Origin: Apostichopus japonicus
Taxonomy: Eukaryota; Echinodermata; Holothuroidea; Aspidochirotida; Stichopodidae
DNA: 64,000 nt
Reading direction: 5' to 3'
Assembly (NCBI RefSeq): GCF_037975245.1
Contig: NC_092562.1
Location: 540,501 to 604,500 of the forward strand
Shown here piece after piece: positions 1 through 15,212 of the stretch; position 1 is the first letter of the stretch; each line of letters opens with the position of its first letter. The position numbers and the translations under genes are program-made. Below the pieces are notes generated by a model. The model made no database searches. It was given only the letters and a program-made list of their open reading frames with translations, and was not told the origin of the DNA.

Positions 1-290
1 AAAATCAAGCAACACAAGTATATCTAGACAAAATGCCAGCATAAAAATACTGCACTAGTCAACTTATTTCATTGAAACATCAAATGTTGAGCGCATATGC
101 CGTGAATGTCTGAAATCAAGTAAAACGAGTGTCTTGACATAATGCCAGCATAAAAATACTGCACTAGTCAACTTATTTCATTGAAACATCAAATGTTGAG
201 CGCATATGCCGTGAATGTCTGAAATCAAGTAAAACGAGTGTCTAGACATAATGCCAGCATAAAAATACTGCACTAGTCAACTGTTTTTAT
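1..290. repeat. Tandem repeat, ~110-bp unit, about 2.6 copies
   Basis: The word AAATCAAG starts at 2, 113 and 222, so the unit is 111 then 109 bp. Copies are nearly identical (for example AAATGTTGAGCGCATATGCC occurs in copies one and two). The third copy diverges after the shared CACTAGTCAACT near 281. The array may continue left of the window. Confidence 0.9.
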
Positions 291-1323
291 TGAACCATGA
301 GATGCTGTGTGCGAGTGACAGTCCCGATCGAACACCAATTGCGTTAATTGTATGACCTACTCAACAACTCCGTAGTAGCTCCATGCTTTGACCTTACAGG
401 AATTTCACAAACGACCTACACTTTAAAAATTGCCTATACCTACAGTGTGCAGATCTCGCATAAGTTCCACGCAGTTCATTAGTGCATGTTTGTAGGCCTG
501 TTTGAACTGCACATGCGCAAATCTTGAAAGCCTGTGAAGAAACGATCATATTGCCGTAGCTACAACATGTAAAACTTAAGTGTATCTTGGAAGATTCATT
601 TCTTGCGTAGCAAGTAAGGCGTCTTCTAGATTTACAAATTTGTAATAATGCTGAGCGAGGTTTTATATTTTCTAATTACCCCACATATCCCTCTCGCAAA
701 TCAAAACTCCAAGCTGGATTCGTTTTTCTGAATGAACTTGCTTGACGGGTTTAGTAAACTAGCTCAGTGAGTGTATCGCCTACGTACTTCAATATTGTGC
801 CCTTAGTGTTGCTCACGAAGCACAGACTACATCCAACCATAGAGCAACTGATCCAACATTTACCCTGGATGCTTTGCAGTACTTTCAAACAACTAACTCC
901 ATGAAAATTATAGTATGTGAATAACTCTTTTACGCAGTGGCGAATATCTCAAACTTCAATGGCTACTATTGATGATGCATCAAGTACAGTAGTTTACACA
1001 TGAGAATTACACCTAATTTTTTTGATTAATTACTATTTAAATTGTTTAAATGTTGTTTAATAAAGTGGATGATCCCTTTATCCATTTATTTGCTAAGGGT
1101 GCCACTCAGATTCAAGAATAACCCCTCCCCCTTAACCCCCCTTTAACCCCCTCCCCCATACCATTCTCCTTCCAGTGTCATTTGAGGAAGACTGAAAGGC
1201 AGCAGGGTAGGGATGTGAATAGATATGTTGCTCCTTGATATACAATTGTGAGTAAATCCTGCATAGAGATTGGATTTTTATGAAGCTTTGGTGATATAAT
1301 TTAACTTATTGTCTTGTCTCTAG
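291..1323. other. Non-coding stretch upstream of the first visible FRRS1-like exon
   Basis: I searched this stretch for the exon carrying the first conserved haem histidine of the family (Lys-x-His-Gly context) and did not see it. A C-rich patch lies near 1120-1165. It is probably intron of the FRRS1-like gene. Confidence 0.5.
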
Positions 1324-1416
1324 ATTCATCGGACTTGTATGGTCTCTGCTCTGAGCTCCTCTCTTATAGCAGCTGTTGTTATCGTGATTCATGTCCAAGG
1401 ATACATCCTACCATCG
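1324..1416 (+). CDS. FRRS1: FRRS1-like exon: HR-motif helix
   Basis: Acceptor CTCTAG before 1324, donor GTAAGT at 1417. It encodes 31 residues starting IHRTCMVSAL, a hydrophobic helix with the conserved His-Arg pair, and ends in phase 0. The reading frame is set by the family match and by the phase of the next exon. Confidence 0.8.
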
Positions 1417-4400
1417 GTAAGTAACTACAAGGCAATTTATTCCCTGAAAGGAAGGGGCTCTGGACATGGGTAGGGGCTCTGGACATGGGTAGAGGGTCTG
1501 GACATGGGGTTGGGGCTCTGACCAGGAGTAAAGAGCTCTGAACAGGAGTAAGGGCTCTGAACAGGGCTAAGGGCCCTGAACAGGGCTAAGGGCCCTGAAC
1601 AGGGGTAAGGGGCTCTGATCACTGTAGGGGCTCTGAGCATGGTAGTGGCTCTGAACAAGGGTAGGGGCTCTGGGCAATGGGCTCTGGGTAAGGGGAGGAG
1701 ATTTGGACGGGGGGAAAGGATCTGTGGACATGGGATATTGGGCATTAGACAAGGAAAGAACACTGACTGGATATTGTATGGGACCATCATTTACTGCAGT
1801 ACATAGAGTAAAGATATCTCCATAATGAGGTGAAACAAGTGGGAAAGCCACCAGGGATAATCACTGAAATGAAAGAAAAAGGTGTGCGTGTGTTCACCAG
1901 GGATTTATTATCCCAGACACTAAAAAATAAGGGATGGGCAATCCCCAGGGATCACTCTGGAGATTGAAGAATAATGGTGATATTATTCACTGGGGCTTAC
2001 AGTAGGGTTGAGAGGGCCAATGACACTACAGTGTAATGATTCCAATAGTTAAAATAATCCGTTCAACTGTTCTGCAGTTTTAATGACTGGTACATCCGAT
2101 ATATCAGTGGATTGTCATCACTTACATATCTCTTTTCACTTACACCTCTGCTCACCACTGCAGTTCTCTTATATACTGTGCACCATTTTCTATTGATTGT
2201 GAAATTGGATCGTTGGATCTTCACCGCCAATGAGCTTTCGAACGTTCTTCCTGTCACTTAATTAAATCTTACATCAGTGGTTTCAAGGTGTACCATTACA
2301 GTTCTCAATTTACCATCGCACCATGCTACCGCACATTGATATCACCACCGACGCAAAATTGGTCGTATCGAGAAAAAAAATCATAATGTAGTTGTGTTTT
2401 TGCACGCAAAGCAATTGATGGACAGAAATACACTGCAAGATTGTTTGAGTCAAATGTTTCAGCCCATAATTCTATCTAGAAGTTGTTTGCTTATTTCTAA
2501 AAGAAAATCCTTATTAAAATAGATTATTTATGTGACTACCTCGCCTACCTCTCTCCTCACAACCTTAGCACTACTGTTTCTAGATTGAACTGGTAAACCT
2601 TATCAGCACTGCACCTCATGCAACCAGTCACTTAATGTGCCCAAAAAATATCTTTACTAATTTGTTTTCTTTTATTTTATATATCTTAATGACAATATTT
2701 TAGGAAGGCAATATCCGGTTCCTCCACGCCATCTTTGGTACTACGGTGATAGTCCTCGCCATCTGCAACGCTGTAATGGCGGTGTTCAGGCCTCACCCAG
2801 GAACACCAAAGTAAGGAGAACATAGCAGGGAATTAATTTATGTAGGGAATGCCTCGTCGAGTCCCGAAATGGTTATGTTGTACACGTATATATGAGGAGC
2901 TTGCCCTAAGGATTGTATGAATTTACAGACCCTCTAATTCTAGTCTGTATCAGAATTACTCTGGTTTTACTTTTATTGTTAACAGTTGTACAATCTTATG
3001 AGATCAAACTACCATACTGTTTACTTTCAAATTTGTCAAATTAGAAGTAAAAGTTGTTTACCTCCACTGTGTTATATATTACAACCCCAGCCTTGGCTAC
3101 CCTGTAATATGACTGGCTCAATATTCATACTGATTAATATTACAATGTTTTCAGCCATCCAGCCTCTGCATTAATTTAATCTCATTCTGCTACAACATCT
3201 GCTCGTCTTATGCCCAAAGCTATTGTTTTAAAGCACCATAACGACTCGGATCCTAATAAAAATGATTGATGAAGTGAATGTTGACTCTTTTTCAAAGTTC
3301 CAAGTTTTCTGATTTGCTTTTTTATATATATGTGACAAACACATGAAAGACAGATATGACATGAAAACTGTGTCCTCACAGAAGAAATCGTGTTTTCGAA
3401 ATTGTTAATCGTTTGCTCATCTTATCTTCGTTTGGTGCAAAAAGTTGATAGACGATGTCTTAGTTTGAACATATGCAGCTATTCGTTTCCAAATTGTTTG
3501 GTTGCAAGTTGAGAAGCACTACATTATCAACAAATTTACATCAACAAGTACATTTTGGGGTTTTGTTGTTTTGTTGAAGAAACATGTCAGCATATGACAG
3601 GCAAAACCTGTTTACTTCTAATTGTTGCTTTCAACCAGAAGTACAATTCTAGAGAAACAGTCTTCACTGATTGTAACACAAACTAGAAAAGTAAATTCAA
3701 GATTAAACAGATATTTCAATATAATGGTGAACTTTTACTTTAAAACTAATGTTTGCATATTTGTTTTTTTTCTTCTCCCTCACCATACCAAAAAAACTAA
3801 AGCCGTCCTATTTACAACTGGGCTCACTGGAGTGTGGGAACCCTGGGTTTGTACCTTGCAAGTAAGTTAACTAACCTTAAGTGAAGTTAAGTAAAAGCCT
3901 GAAGATGACACAGTGGTGTTTGTGACACTAGTATTTTGAAATACTGTGTTTCTGGGAAGTAAGATCAGTGAGGACAAATAGAAAATTGTTTTAAATTAAT
4001 ATTTCAGTTTGGAAAATTGGTAACACCAACATATCTTTAATTTTGGTTATGAGAAATGCTGGAATCTTGTATGTCATTGTACGTTAGGAACCAACCCTGA
4101 CCCAGGGGAATCAACCCTGGGGGGCAGAGGGGTCAGTGGCCCCCTTTATCGGTTAAATCTAGGGGCAAATATGATGTTGCCCCTCCAACAATTATTAAGT
4201 GGATGCATGAGAAATCAATAGATGGACAATAATTGTAATAGTCTGTTTTGAATTATCAAAGGTATTAGATATGTATTAAAACACCCGTAGGCTGTGAAAC
4301 AAGTATTTTTTTTCTTTTTCTTTATCGTTGTTCAATAGTCATACAGATCCCTTCCATCTACAAATCGTGCATGTCGATCAAGTTACATCATTGATTACTA

Positions 4401-7400
4401 ATAAATACTCAATTGCATTCATGAAATTACTGGTATTTAATACACTCAATTAGCTTCCCGGAAACAGCTTTGAAAGATATGGTTTTAGGGACTGAGGAGA
4501 GATTTGTGCATGCCATTAATTCATTTAATATTCGTATCGATGAGTACCCCACTAGTCACGGACCCAGATCGCCCCCACCTCACCCCTCCCGACCCTGACC
4601 GGTGCTTCAGTTTCAAAGTATTAATCAGCTGAGACAGCTTGACTCGAGTAACATTTGGTGGCAAGGCATTGGTGTTTTCTTCTTAAACATTACAGTATTG
4701 CAGAGACATGCATTTTTTTGCAAATAATTTTGAATTTAAGAATCCATAATAACAGACAATATTTCAAGGGTTTGTATGCTTTGGTAATATTAGCTGTCAA
4801 AATTATTCATTGGATTTAAGCATTTTTTGGAAATTGTATGATTAATTATCATATTTAATTATACCTTTATAAAATATCTCGGAAATGCCCATGTGGCAAA
4901 ATACCTTTTCAAAGCCGTCAGCATAGGACTACATATATTTTCATGTTTTATAGTAATGTATTTTTTTGCTGCCAAAGTAAGAAATTTAACACAAGGAACA
5001 AATGACAAAGTTTTGTGAACATTCTGATGATTCTGTTTTCTGTTGTTGTTGTATTGCAGTGGCCACCATTTTGTTAGGTGTAATTGATTTTAACAAGGAA
5101 GACTCTCTTCTGGGAGGGATTCCCAAACCTGTCTTCTGGGTGGCGGCGTTCTTCGTCATGTTCCATTTAATTATATGGATGTCTCTTCAGTATATCAGTA
5201 TCACTATAGAGAGCACAGGTGAGTCATAGGTGTGAGGTTTCAAGAAATTGTTTATTAATTATATTTTTTCAGTGACATTTAAGAATAATGCACACCCCAA
5301 CCTTACAACATTAATCTTGTCTGATAGAGACAATTCGACCTAATGAAAAGTATTATTCCATTTTGGGAGATAACACAGGTTTAAGGTTCATTCACACACA
5401 AGGCAAAAGACTTGAACAAGTCTAACTATGACATCATCTAGGCATGTGTGCTTGAAATACGTAATACTGTATTACCTGGAGTTTTGCTATGTTTTCAAAC
5501 CGTTTGATCTCGTGTTTTAAATCAATGGATGTTAATTTTTTTCCCTTTCTTTCTTTTAGAGAGGTTTTTGAGACAACTTCCTTTCTCTTTGTACATTTAA
5601 AATTCATTTAGAATGTTTATATTTCTGTAATGGAGATGTGTGGTTTCTCTTTTTGGATAATTTTTTTTTATGACAATGTTTATTTTCTGCAATGAAAGTG
5701 ATTTTTGTTTGTTTTTAATTTATCGGAACGTTTGTTTTCTGGGAATTTTATGCGAAAACTATAAGATATTATTAACATGAAGTAACGACGGCATCCATTT
5801 TCGGTGCCAACGACAAATTGACTTTCACCTTGCAAAAGTATGAAAGAGAAACGAAAGTAAATTATTTCACATCCTGGTGGTGCTCTGTAATTGCACTCTT
5901 CACAAATTGACAGCCCCAGTTCCAACTTTGGACCAAGGAGCAAGGTTCTTCTTAGCTGGATTGAGGGGGGGGGCGAGGGGTGGGGGAGGAGTATCTCTTT
6001 CGCTTAGACAAATCATAATGTTTGGGTGTTCTGTCTCCTTAACTCTTCCTAATGTATGTTAATGGGAGTAAATCATGTAATCATAGATTGACAATGTGTA
6101 TGTTACATAATAAAATAGATAATAACCATAAAACCGCCTGTTCTGTAGTAACCACTTGTTTATCAATTCTCTGTCATTTTTATGGAACAGGCCGTGACAA
6201 TGACGTACCTTTGGTCAACGAGCTGGACGAGTCAGAAAAGGCACCCATTAACGGCTCTGTGGGTACTTCCGCAGTGAGTAACAAATTATAATTTATCACT
6301 TTTTTTACTTATTAATAATAAAAATTTCTTTCTTTCTGTGTTTTTATTTTTTGTTAATAAAAATTTGTTGGTAATATTAAAAAAAAAAAATAAAAAAAAT
6401 ATAAAAAAAAAATAAAAATAAATAAAATTCGTGGGGGGGGGGGCGGGGGTTGGGGGTAAATTATGTTGTACTGTAGGTGGAGATGATTGAAGTTAAAGGA
6501 GCATTCAGAGGTTGATTTGTGATTCAAAGTGACATCACTCTCTGCATTTCTAAAAGCATCTGACAGTGATCTTCTTTGTGTAGTGTGTCAAGTATTCCGC
6601 TTGCTCTTGATTTTCTGTGATAAAATTGAGATTTTAAAATAATGATTTGGTCAAGTGCTGTAATGTCTTCTTAATACTTCTTTCTGTCTTGTTAGTATCA
6701 TTACTGTTTACGAGACTTTTGCCATCGGAATATAGCAGAAGTTGCTGATTGGATGAGTCATATACCGTGTATGCTATTATTCTTAATGCCAAGTGAAGCC
6801 CTGAACACCCCTTGAGTTTATTGTATTGTTTGGGGCGGATTTCAAATAGGGCGTCACCCAAAAGTCTTTGCTGGCACCGAGATTTTTGAGAAAAAAAATT
6901 ATCTACAGTGTTTTTGATCCCAGCTCGACTATAGGAAGATCAGCTAATTTTAGTTTCTTTAAGATATTTAAGATACAAGTCCATATATCTTACTATCTTT
7001 GATGATTTCTGAGTATCTATTCTAAGGGTTGTGTGTCTAGTGCAGCATTGGCTCAGTCCTCATGGAAGATCCAGGGGTCCTGGAACTAAAATTTTACAGA
7101 CCGTGCTGGTTTACATCTTATCTGTGGTAACTCTGTCCACACAATTGGCTAAGATAACGTCAAAGAATTTAAGGTTTGCAACATTTTAGTATGAAGGATA
7201 GGCATAACGTTTGATTCGTAGTCATAAATACTGTGGTTGAAGTTCAATATAATATCGCCCAATATGGACATGTTCAAGGCATAGGGAATGCAATTGAAAG
7301 TTTCATCATGCAAGGGCATATTGGCACAGACAGTATGTGTACCGTGTGTCTACACATAGGAATATGCAGTGTGTGATAACATATATAAGCCTTGACGACA

Positions 7401-10400
7401 TTTCTAATGTGTTCAAGTGTCTGTGTATGGTGTTAATAAGCTTCAGTGTTTTCGACTATAGTTAATGTGTGAAGTCAAACGAAGTCACAAGAATTGAAAA
7501 AAAAAGGTAACAATTGAAGTTGTCACAAATTCTGTTCAATTTGCTGTTGAAGCAGTTAAATCGAAAACTACTGAAACTTATTTTTACTGTTCAAATTTAA
7601 TGCCAGGAAACACATTTTTATGTAATTTCAAGCTCCCATAATGTGGTGGGTGACCTGTATTATTTGGCTCCTTCACCTCACAGAGAAGACAATACATACA
7701 TTTTTCCAAACAGTTCATCAATTGCAAAAAACTAGTCTGCTTGTGCTTTGCCGATGAAAACATCAGACTACAAGCCATAATTTCTGTTCAAGCTTGCTTT
7801 AACATTGACACCTAATTAATGAAAGACACTCAACTCTTATCTCCTAGAAACAGTCATGACAAAATCATTTCATTTGTTTATTTTACCACAAAAGGATTAC
7901 GGGTAAACATGTACTTGTTTACTTAAAAGGGAGGAAAATACAGAAAAGGTGTAAAAGATTTGTTGTAGGAGCCTTTGGGCTTTAATAACGCATCCTTTGC
8001 CATAGTAGAACAGTCCATTATGAAAAGGGTGAAACAAAGATGAATCGTGTGTACGTCTACATACACAGATTACATATTACAAAACAGATGCCGTAACAAG
8101 ATTGGCTGATGGACATTACCGTGATATTCTTGTGATATATTATTTACCAATAATAAACTTATAATACTTGGTAAAAAGTTTGTAACGAAATAATGACAGA
8201 TTAAAATATAAAAAATTGTAACTTCGGATTTATAGATTTGTAAGAACTTAAAGTTTAAATAGTGGTAATGAGGTATTAATGGGAAAGGGTTTTAGGACAA
8301 AGAAGAGCTTTTGACTGGCAGGACCCCCTCCCCTCCACCCTTTCAACCATATCCCCAGCAAAGACATGGCTCTATCAGGAGCCACCAACTAAGTGCAACA
8401 TGGCTCACTTGAGAGTACAGGGCTTGTTGCTGTTAGCATGTCACCAGTTGGTTGGAATCCCATTCTAAGCAAAAAATTGTCTTTGCTCTTTACATATTTG
8501 CTTGTAAATTTCCATTGTTCATTAACCTAACAAGGAACAGAGAAATTGAATTAGGATGGTCCCAACTGTGTCCCAGACAAATTCGATGTGAGAGGGTCTT
8601 GTAATATACTTTTTGAGTCTTAAAAGTTCTGTGACTCCCATTCAGGGAGTAACTACAGTTCATCGATCAGCAGTCCATTATATCATTGACCTTTGTCTAT
8701 CAAGCAGCTCCAGTTAAAGTTACAGAAGCCAAGTTGACAGATAGCATACAGTGCTGTCTGTGACCAGTTTGTTAGCCGACTGAATTTCAGGTTTTCTCGA
8801 TTTAATCTTTGTAACCATAAGTGATGAGAGGTATCCTCCGGACTTGATTAAGTAGATATCGATTTCTGAGTATTTTTGCATGTCTTTTTATTCATTTTTC
8901 ATTTTTTAATTGTTCATCTCTTTTTTTCTTCTTTATTGTTAACTGCTCAGTGCATGCCAACAGATAATTGATAACCAGTTGCTATCACTTCATTGCTTGA
9001 ATGTCAAGGGTAGATCCAGTTAGCCTTACTTTATTTTTTCGGGGGTGGGCGGGGGCAACTGTTACAAACTGAAAGTAGTAATTCTTAACAGTGTGTCCTG
9101 TTTTAGATAAAGACTAATAAACCAGCACCCCCACCCCCCCACCCTGTCTGCCTAAATCATGTTCCCTTTTGCTACTAATTTGTGCTTCATGATTTCATTT
9201 AATGCATTGAGATGCTTTTTATTCCACCCAAAGTTTTACTTTCTTTTCAATATGTACCTTTTTTTTCCTTTTCTCTTTTTCCTTCTTCTTTGGAGGGTGG
9301 TAGGGTGGGAGCAAAGAAGGAGCCAATTTATAGCTATAGTCCATTCAACAATGGGTGTCTAGCATCTGTGTTCTGTTAAAACTGTAAATCATCAGTTTTC
9401 ATTCCGAACATGAAGTGGAAGGTTGTACAGTTTGTTGTGTGTCGTTTACACCTTGCCAACTTTCTGGGTAAAACGAGAAAACAAGTTAGTCTAGTATTTA
9501 AGTAGAGACAACCAATCTGTGTCAGAAGCACTTCAAACTGAGAGAATCATCTAACGTGACTCAATCCATGATAATAATGGATACTTTAACGTCCCCTTAC
9601 CTTTATATCAATGAACCTTCTTTGGGTCGATGTGTTTGTCGTTTGTCCCAATTGAGGTAAATTCTTAGCATAGTGAAGAAGCGGTGATGTAGGTTTGTAC
9701 AAGTAATCTGCAGGGAAGCCATTCTTCCCCGACAATTCTGTCCTTCAAGTACAGTTGATAGTAGGGTACTTTGTAAAGACCATCAGGAAAGTATTTTCAC
9801 AGAGTAACCACACCTGTGATGGATGCAACTTACGGTGTGTGAATCACAAGGTGTATCTTTTACCATGTTATAATGTACGTACGTTGCGGTCCAAAACTAT
9901 CCGAAGCAATATCAATTTTGCTCTCGGTGTTTACATGTGAAGGAAACAGGTTATAAGGGGATCACACACACCGGTGGTGAGGCACATGATTCAATGCGGT
10001 GTTCGTTTTGATAAATGCGGGTTTCTATTTGACCACAAATAAATAAAAATATTTGCGATATTGTTTTAATATTCATATTACTGTGAAATGTACTTCATGG
10101 TCTCTTGGTCAAAGGGTTTTCCCAATTATAATTATTCTATTATAATATATATTTATATATATAATTTTTTTTACAAAAGCATACTGTAGACAAGGAGTCT
10201 CTTTAAAACGGATTGGACCCACTTGAGAATAGTTGACAAACAATATGTGATACAAGTGTTTGAGTAATTCACACGTGAACACGGCCCCTTTCCACGAGAA
10301 ACTTAATGCTGAACCACACACATAAATTTGATCTTTTTATTATTGTCACGTCAATTTATGTTTGAAACCCTCGACGAAACCCTGATAAATCGGTGTGAAT

Positions 10401-13400
10401 CCTCCAAGTTAAAAAAAAACGGGTCGAAACTGGCGATTTTTTGGTTTCGATGATAATCGTAACCTTTGCAATCATGCGTGTGTGTATGCGTGTGTGTATG
10501 TGTGTGTGTGTGCGTTTGTGACGCCCAGCTTGTAAACACGATATCTCAAGAAGGGAAGCTTGGACAGTTCTCATATTTGGTACATAGGAGTATCTTATTG
10601 AGTACAAGAAGCCTATTGTTTTTGGTGTAGGTCAAAGGTCACTTGGGGTCACCAGGGGTCAAATAGTGAAAAGCTTGTAAACATGATATCTCAAGAAGCA
10701 AAGCTTGGATTGATTTCATTTCTGGTATATAGGTTGACCACATTAAGTACAAACAGCCTATCGTTTTTGGTGGATATCGAAGGTCATTTAGGGTCACCAG
10801 GGGACAACTTGTTAAAACCTTTTCATAATATACGGTATCTCCCATCGTCCAGCCTATAAGTATATGACATGGGCGATTCGCCTCATAAGAAAAGGAGAGC
10901 CTACTGACAATTGAAAATGATCGTATGGGCATCCGTAGATTTGAATCTGAACTCGCGACAATATCCCCATTGACTTAAGTGTGTCGCTAGAAGTCCTGAA
11001 TTGCTATGTACATATCTACATACATGTACAGTGTCTTCCAAGGCTTGCTTGCAGACCATAGATATATAAAAGTACTAGAGCTACTTCAACACTTGTGACT
11101 CATCCGTATGGATATTTTGCTAAAGAGTTGATGTGATTTCGATGGAATAGTGCACTTGAATGGCGAAGCATGCCTTCTCTAGAAAATATTTGTAGATCAT
11201 TGGTAGTTCTGGTTGGATGTAAGTTGCACAGGTACCACGAATTTCAAAACATTTCTTGGCCAGCTGCCAAGGAGAAACTAGGTCAAGCACCTGTGAACTT
11301 GAGATTTGCTTTCACTCCATGGAGTTGGCTGTAATGTTGGCCTAGTTTTTCTCAATAATTTGTGAAACTACCATTGACAGGGTGTGACAAGGTTGATATT
11401 TTGGGACTAGTTGTGAATGGGGTAAGGGATTGTTTCAAAACATAACAGTCATGTGATCCAATGTCAACCAAGGTCAATCAGGGGTCAAAAACTAGTATTT
11501 TTGCAATAACTTGAGAACCAAATGTCCATTAAGGTTGGGAGTTAAGCTATTGTAATACAATAGTAGACCTGCATTTGGGTGACCTTTGACCTCAGGTTGA
11601 CCTCCAGTGACCTGTATTAGCTTCTTTCAAGTTGATTCTTTGAAGTTTTGTGGGCATATTCCAATCTGAATTGTCCATAAGTAGACTCCTCTGCAACCTT
11701 AATGTGCGAAGTTATTAGAGATTTGGTTGGGTTTGTAATACTTGGTGTGCGGATTCATAAAATTGAGTACAAGAACCCTACTGTTTTTGATGGAGGTGTG
11801 TATAACCACGTACAGACTGACCTGTGTTAGCATGCCATAGTGTTATTGTAACAGCTAGTTCTGGTTATACTAACAAGCAGAAGTCTAGTGCATTGAAGTC
11901 ATCGAAACCTCAATGCATTTTGCATTCTGGTTTGTAATTCTGTAAAAGAGCTGTGCATGTTTTTTTTTGGCTATGACCATTGACCAACACCTTTGCATAC
12001 TCCGTGTACTCAATCCCTGCAGGACGATTACGACGACGCATTTCACATACAACTGGCGGATTTAACTAATTTTCAACAGTCGACAGAAAAGGTTTAGTAT
12101 TCCCTTTCCTTTGTCATTTGTTTCACCACAGTTAGCTTGCTGTTTTCAACGAGTTTTTTGCCCATTTTATGACACTCTTTTTTTTTTTTTTGCATTTTTC
12201 ATTCTAATATTTGCTATACCCTGGTGCATCTGCTGATAATCAGGGTTCAAAGTATTTCTCTGGCAGGGTTTCGTCAATTCTTCTCCTTCCTCATCGCACG
12301 TTGTTGGCTGGCTATCAAAGTTAATGGCAGGTCTCTTCATTATTTTGGGATGGCCGAGAAATTTCAAAATGCACCAAATAAATTTAAGCTCAAAAAGGGA
12401 AAGCTTTTGAAATGGCACAATTTCTAGTAAAAGCTGTAGGGACAAAAAAATAATAATAATAATATTGTATCAAAAAGATGTTGTGGTGGTGAAGTTATTG
12501 TAATTGTTGAATATTGGAATGTGCATGAACACATGTTTCTTTGATTTGTTCTTTGTTTGTTTGTATTTGGATTGGTGAAGGGTTTTGGTCGATGAATTGT
12601 GATGGAGAATTTTTAAGGTTGGGTTGCGTTTCATTATCGTATCAGTCCGTGCTCGTAATTCAAACTGTTTATAGCAGAACTCATTTGTATGCGATTCAGA
12701 GTGGTATAAATGAAATCTATAAGTTTGCTAAAACTTTAATGTGTACCTGTTCTGCCTGCAGATCAGAAGTCTGTCCCATCAACCATAAAAAACTAATGCA
12801 AACTTCTTTCTCCTGCGGACCAAAAGGTCTTTCTGCAGACCATTGGTGAGCACAATCAAAGGTGTAGGGGCGATGTCAAAATTCCATCAAACTCTAAATT
12901 CAGACCGCTTCCCTGCAGACAATTTATATGCTAAACAATGTGATAGGAAAATGTTCAGTTGTCATATGAAGGATTATAATATTCCCATTTAATGTGAAAG
13001 TTTCATGGAAACTGTGTATTTGCAGACCAAAGATATCTCTTGCAGACCATTACTGTGGTACAGTAAACTAAACTTTAGAGATGACAGAACGATTATTGGC
13101 GTTCCAGCAGACTGAAAACTTTGTAAATGCCAGATTTTTTTCCATTAAGACCATAGGGTGTTTGTCCAGCTAACAATATATTTTAAGATACCTGTACAAA
13201 TTAGCTAAGGAAAGATAGGTAGACTGAACCATTGAACCTGACAAATTTGTGGTACACACAGTGCTTTCCAATCAAAACAAATAAAGTGAAGAAAGAAGCA
13301 TGATGTATTTTGTATGCTATCATAACTACAGTATATATTTAACTTTGAACAAATTGAAGATAGAAACGTTTAATTCCTCTTATAAAAAACAAAAAACAAA

Positions 13401-15175
13401 AACTTGTCCAAAATAGGAAGTACAAAAAACCTTATGAATAAATGTTTTTTTTTTTTTTCTTGTTTTGTTGTGTCACACTAGAGATATTTTGATACGTAAC
13501 ATTGCCAACCTGACTCATTTGTTTCAAAAGTGTGTATCTTATCCCATGCAATGGTTCCCGGAGTGAAAACATTTAACAGCAGACATGCATAAAAATGGTT
13601 ATCATGCCTAGGCAAATAAGAATAACAAAAATTAATATACAATATAAAATTCTGAAAATAATTTTGAAAAATGTAAATTCCCTTTCGGTTTGAAGATCAT
13701 GTGAGTTCTTGGCGAATTTTTCAAGATTTTAATTGAATATGATTATTCCAGTACAGAGCTCTGTGTTTTGTGTAGTTTTTAGGGGAAAGGTGTTTCATTT
13801 TCAATCTTCTTTCGGTATGTGGAGTTGTCTGTGCATGACAACACTGCTTGAAAACTTCTTTTTGAATTAATTCTAGTGGTGTGTGTTCACAATGTTAATA
13901 GCAGGACTTAGTGATAAGTTCGGTAAGAAAATGTTATTTCATGAAACTCAGTTGATGTGATTGTAACGATATAAAGACGAAATTCAGGTCTCTTGAAATT
14001 GATTATCCATGCAGCGATTGCAGTGTTGATTTCGTGATTGATGTATAATTCAACTTTGAAAAGACTCGATTTCACCAACCTCAATCAAGAAGTTCAATAT
14101 TTTCTGCTTGATCTTTGAACCCTGACAAAGAATACATCATCCATTTTGCTCCAATATTTAGCACATTTTCTATTTGATTTGATGTTACTGAATCAACTGA
14201 ACTAACCCACTAACACAACCCATTGCAGTCATTTACCTAACCATTCCTCTTATTTCATCAAAACTTTGAGCAAAATTTCTACATTTATTCTGGAAACTGT
14301 GTAGGGCTTCATTGTGTAATAAACAGGGTTTTCAAATTAGCCCTATGACTTCATAGTAAACAGTAACAATGATGAAAACATTGACTGTATGCTTATGGAG
14401 GAGACTTGATCTCCCAGATAAAGTTGACTTCCCTGTCAAAGAAAAGGTAATTATCATGTTGAAGAATAATTCAGTATACTCATGTTAAGAAAACGTAGCC
14501 ATCTCGGGAGAGCAAAGTAAGGTGTCTCAGTTTTAAAAGGAAAGTTTGTTCTCCCAGGAAAGCAAAGTTAGGTCCTCTGTGAAAGAAAAGTAAATTTTGC
14601 CCCGTGATGAAAGAAGCTAGTTCTCTCGGTGAAGACAAATTGCCCCCTACCGGTTAAGGAAACACTGTTACTCCCAGTAAAACAATCTCTCGGTACAGGA
14701 AAGTTCATTCTCCTGTGAAAGGAAAGCGTCATTCTCGCAGTAAAGTAAATGGAGTTCTCCCGGGAGAAAGAAAAGTTAGGTCTTCCTTGAAAGAACAGTT
14801 ATCTTTGTAACCCTCTAGCACTAGTGCATTAACATGAATATTATTCATTATGGCATTGGGTTATCTGTTTTGGTTTAGAGATGTCCCATCCATAGTCAAA
14901 CAAATACAAAACAATGGACAGAAACGTACAAACTAATGGTCCAGATTTTCGAGCACACTCAGTCGCTAGCATCAGAGGTATATTTTGAAGTGTTCTTACT
15001 TTTCACTCCTATTCATATTCTGTTCTTGAACAAACATTCTAACTTTGCCTACTTTCGATGCATCCCGATGGAGAGATTTCTTAATTTGCAGTGTTTGGCC
15101 GCTAACGATTATAATCACCTCACAGGCTCACATACCAGGTGCAGGCCACATCCAATGCCAAAGCAATCTGCATAA

Positions 15176-15212
<37 letters not shown>

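Noticed and set aside
1437-1851. Two overlapping minus-strand frames rich in Pro/Ser
   Set aside because: By-product of the G-rich minisatellite in an FRRS1-like intron.
10356-10932. Minus-strand frames with HTHTHT repeats
   Set aside because: They read a TG microsatellite and a dispersed repeat.
12260-12300. Minus-strand GCGATGAGG ... GACGAAACCC resembling a hammerhead
   Set aside because: The CUGAUGA core is changed at key positions and no stem II of defined pairing separates the two motifs.
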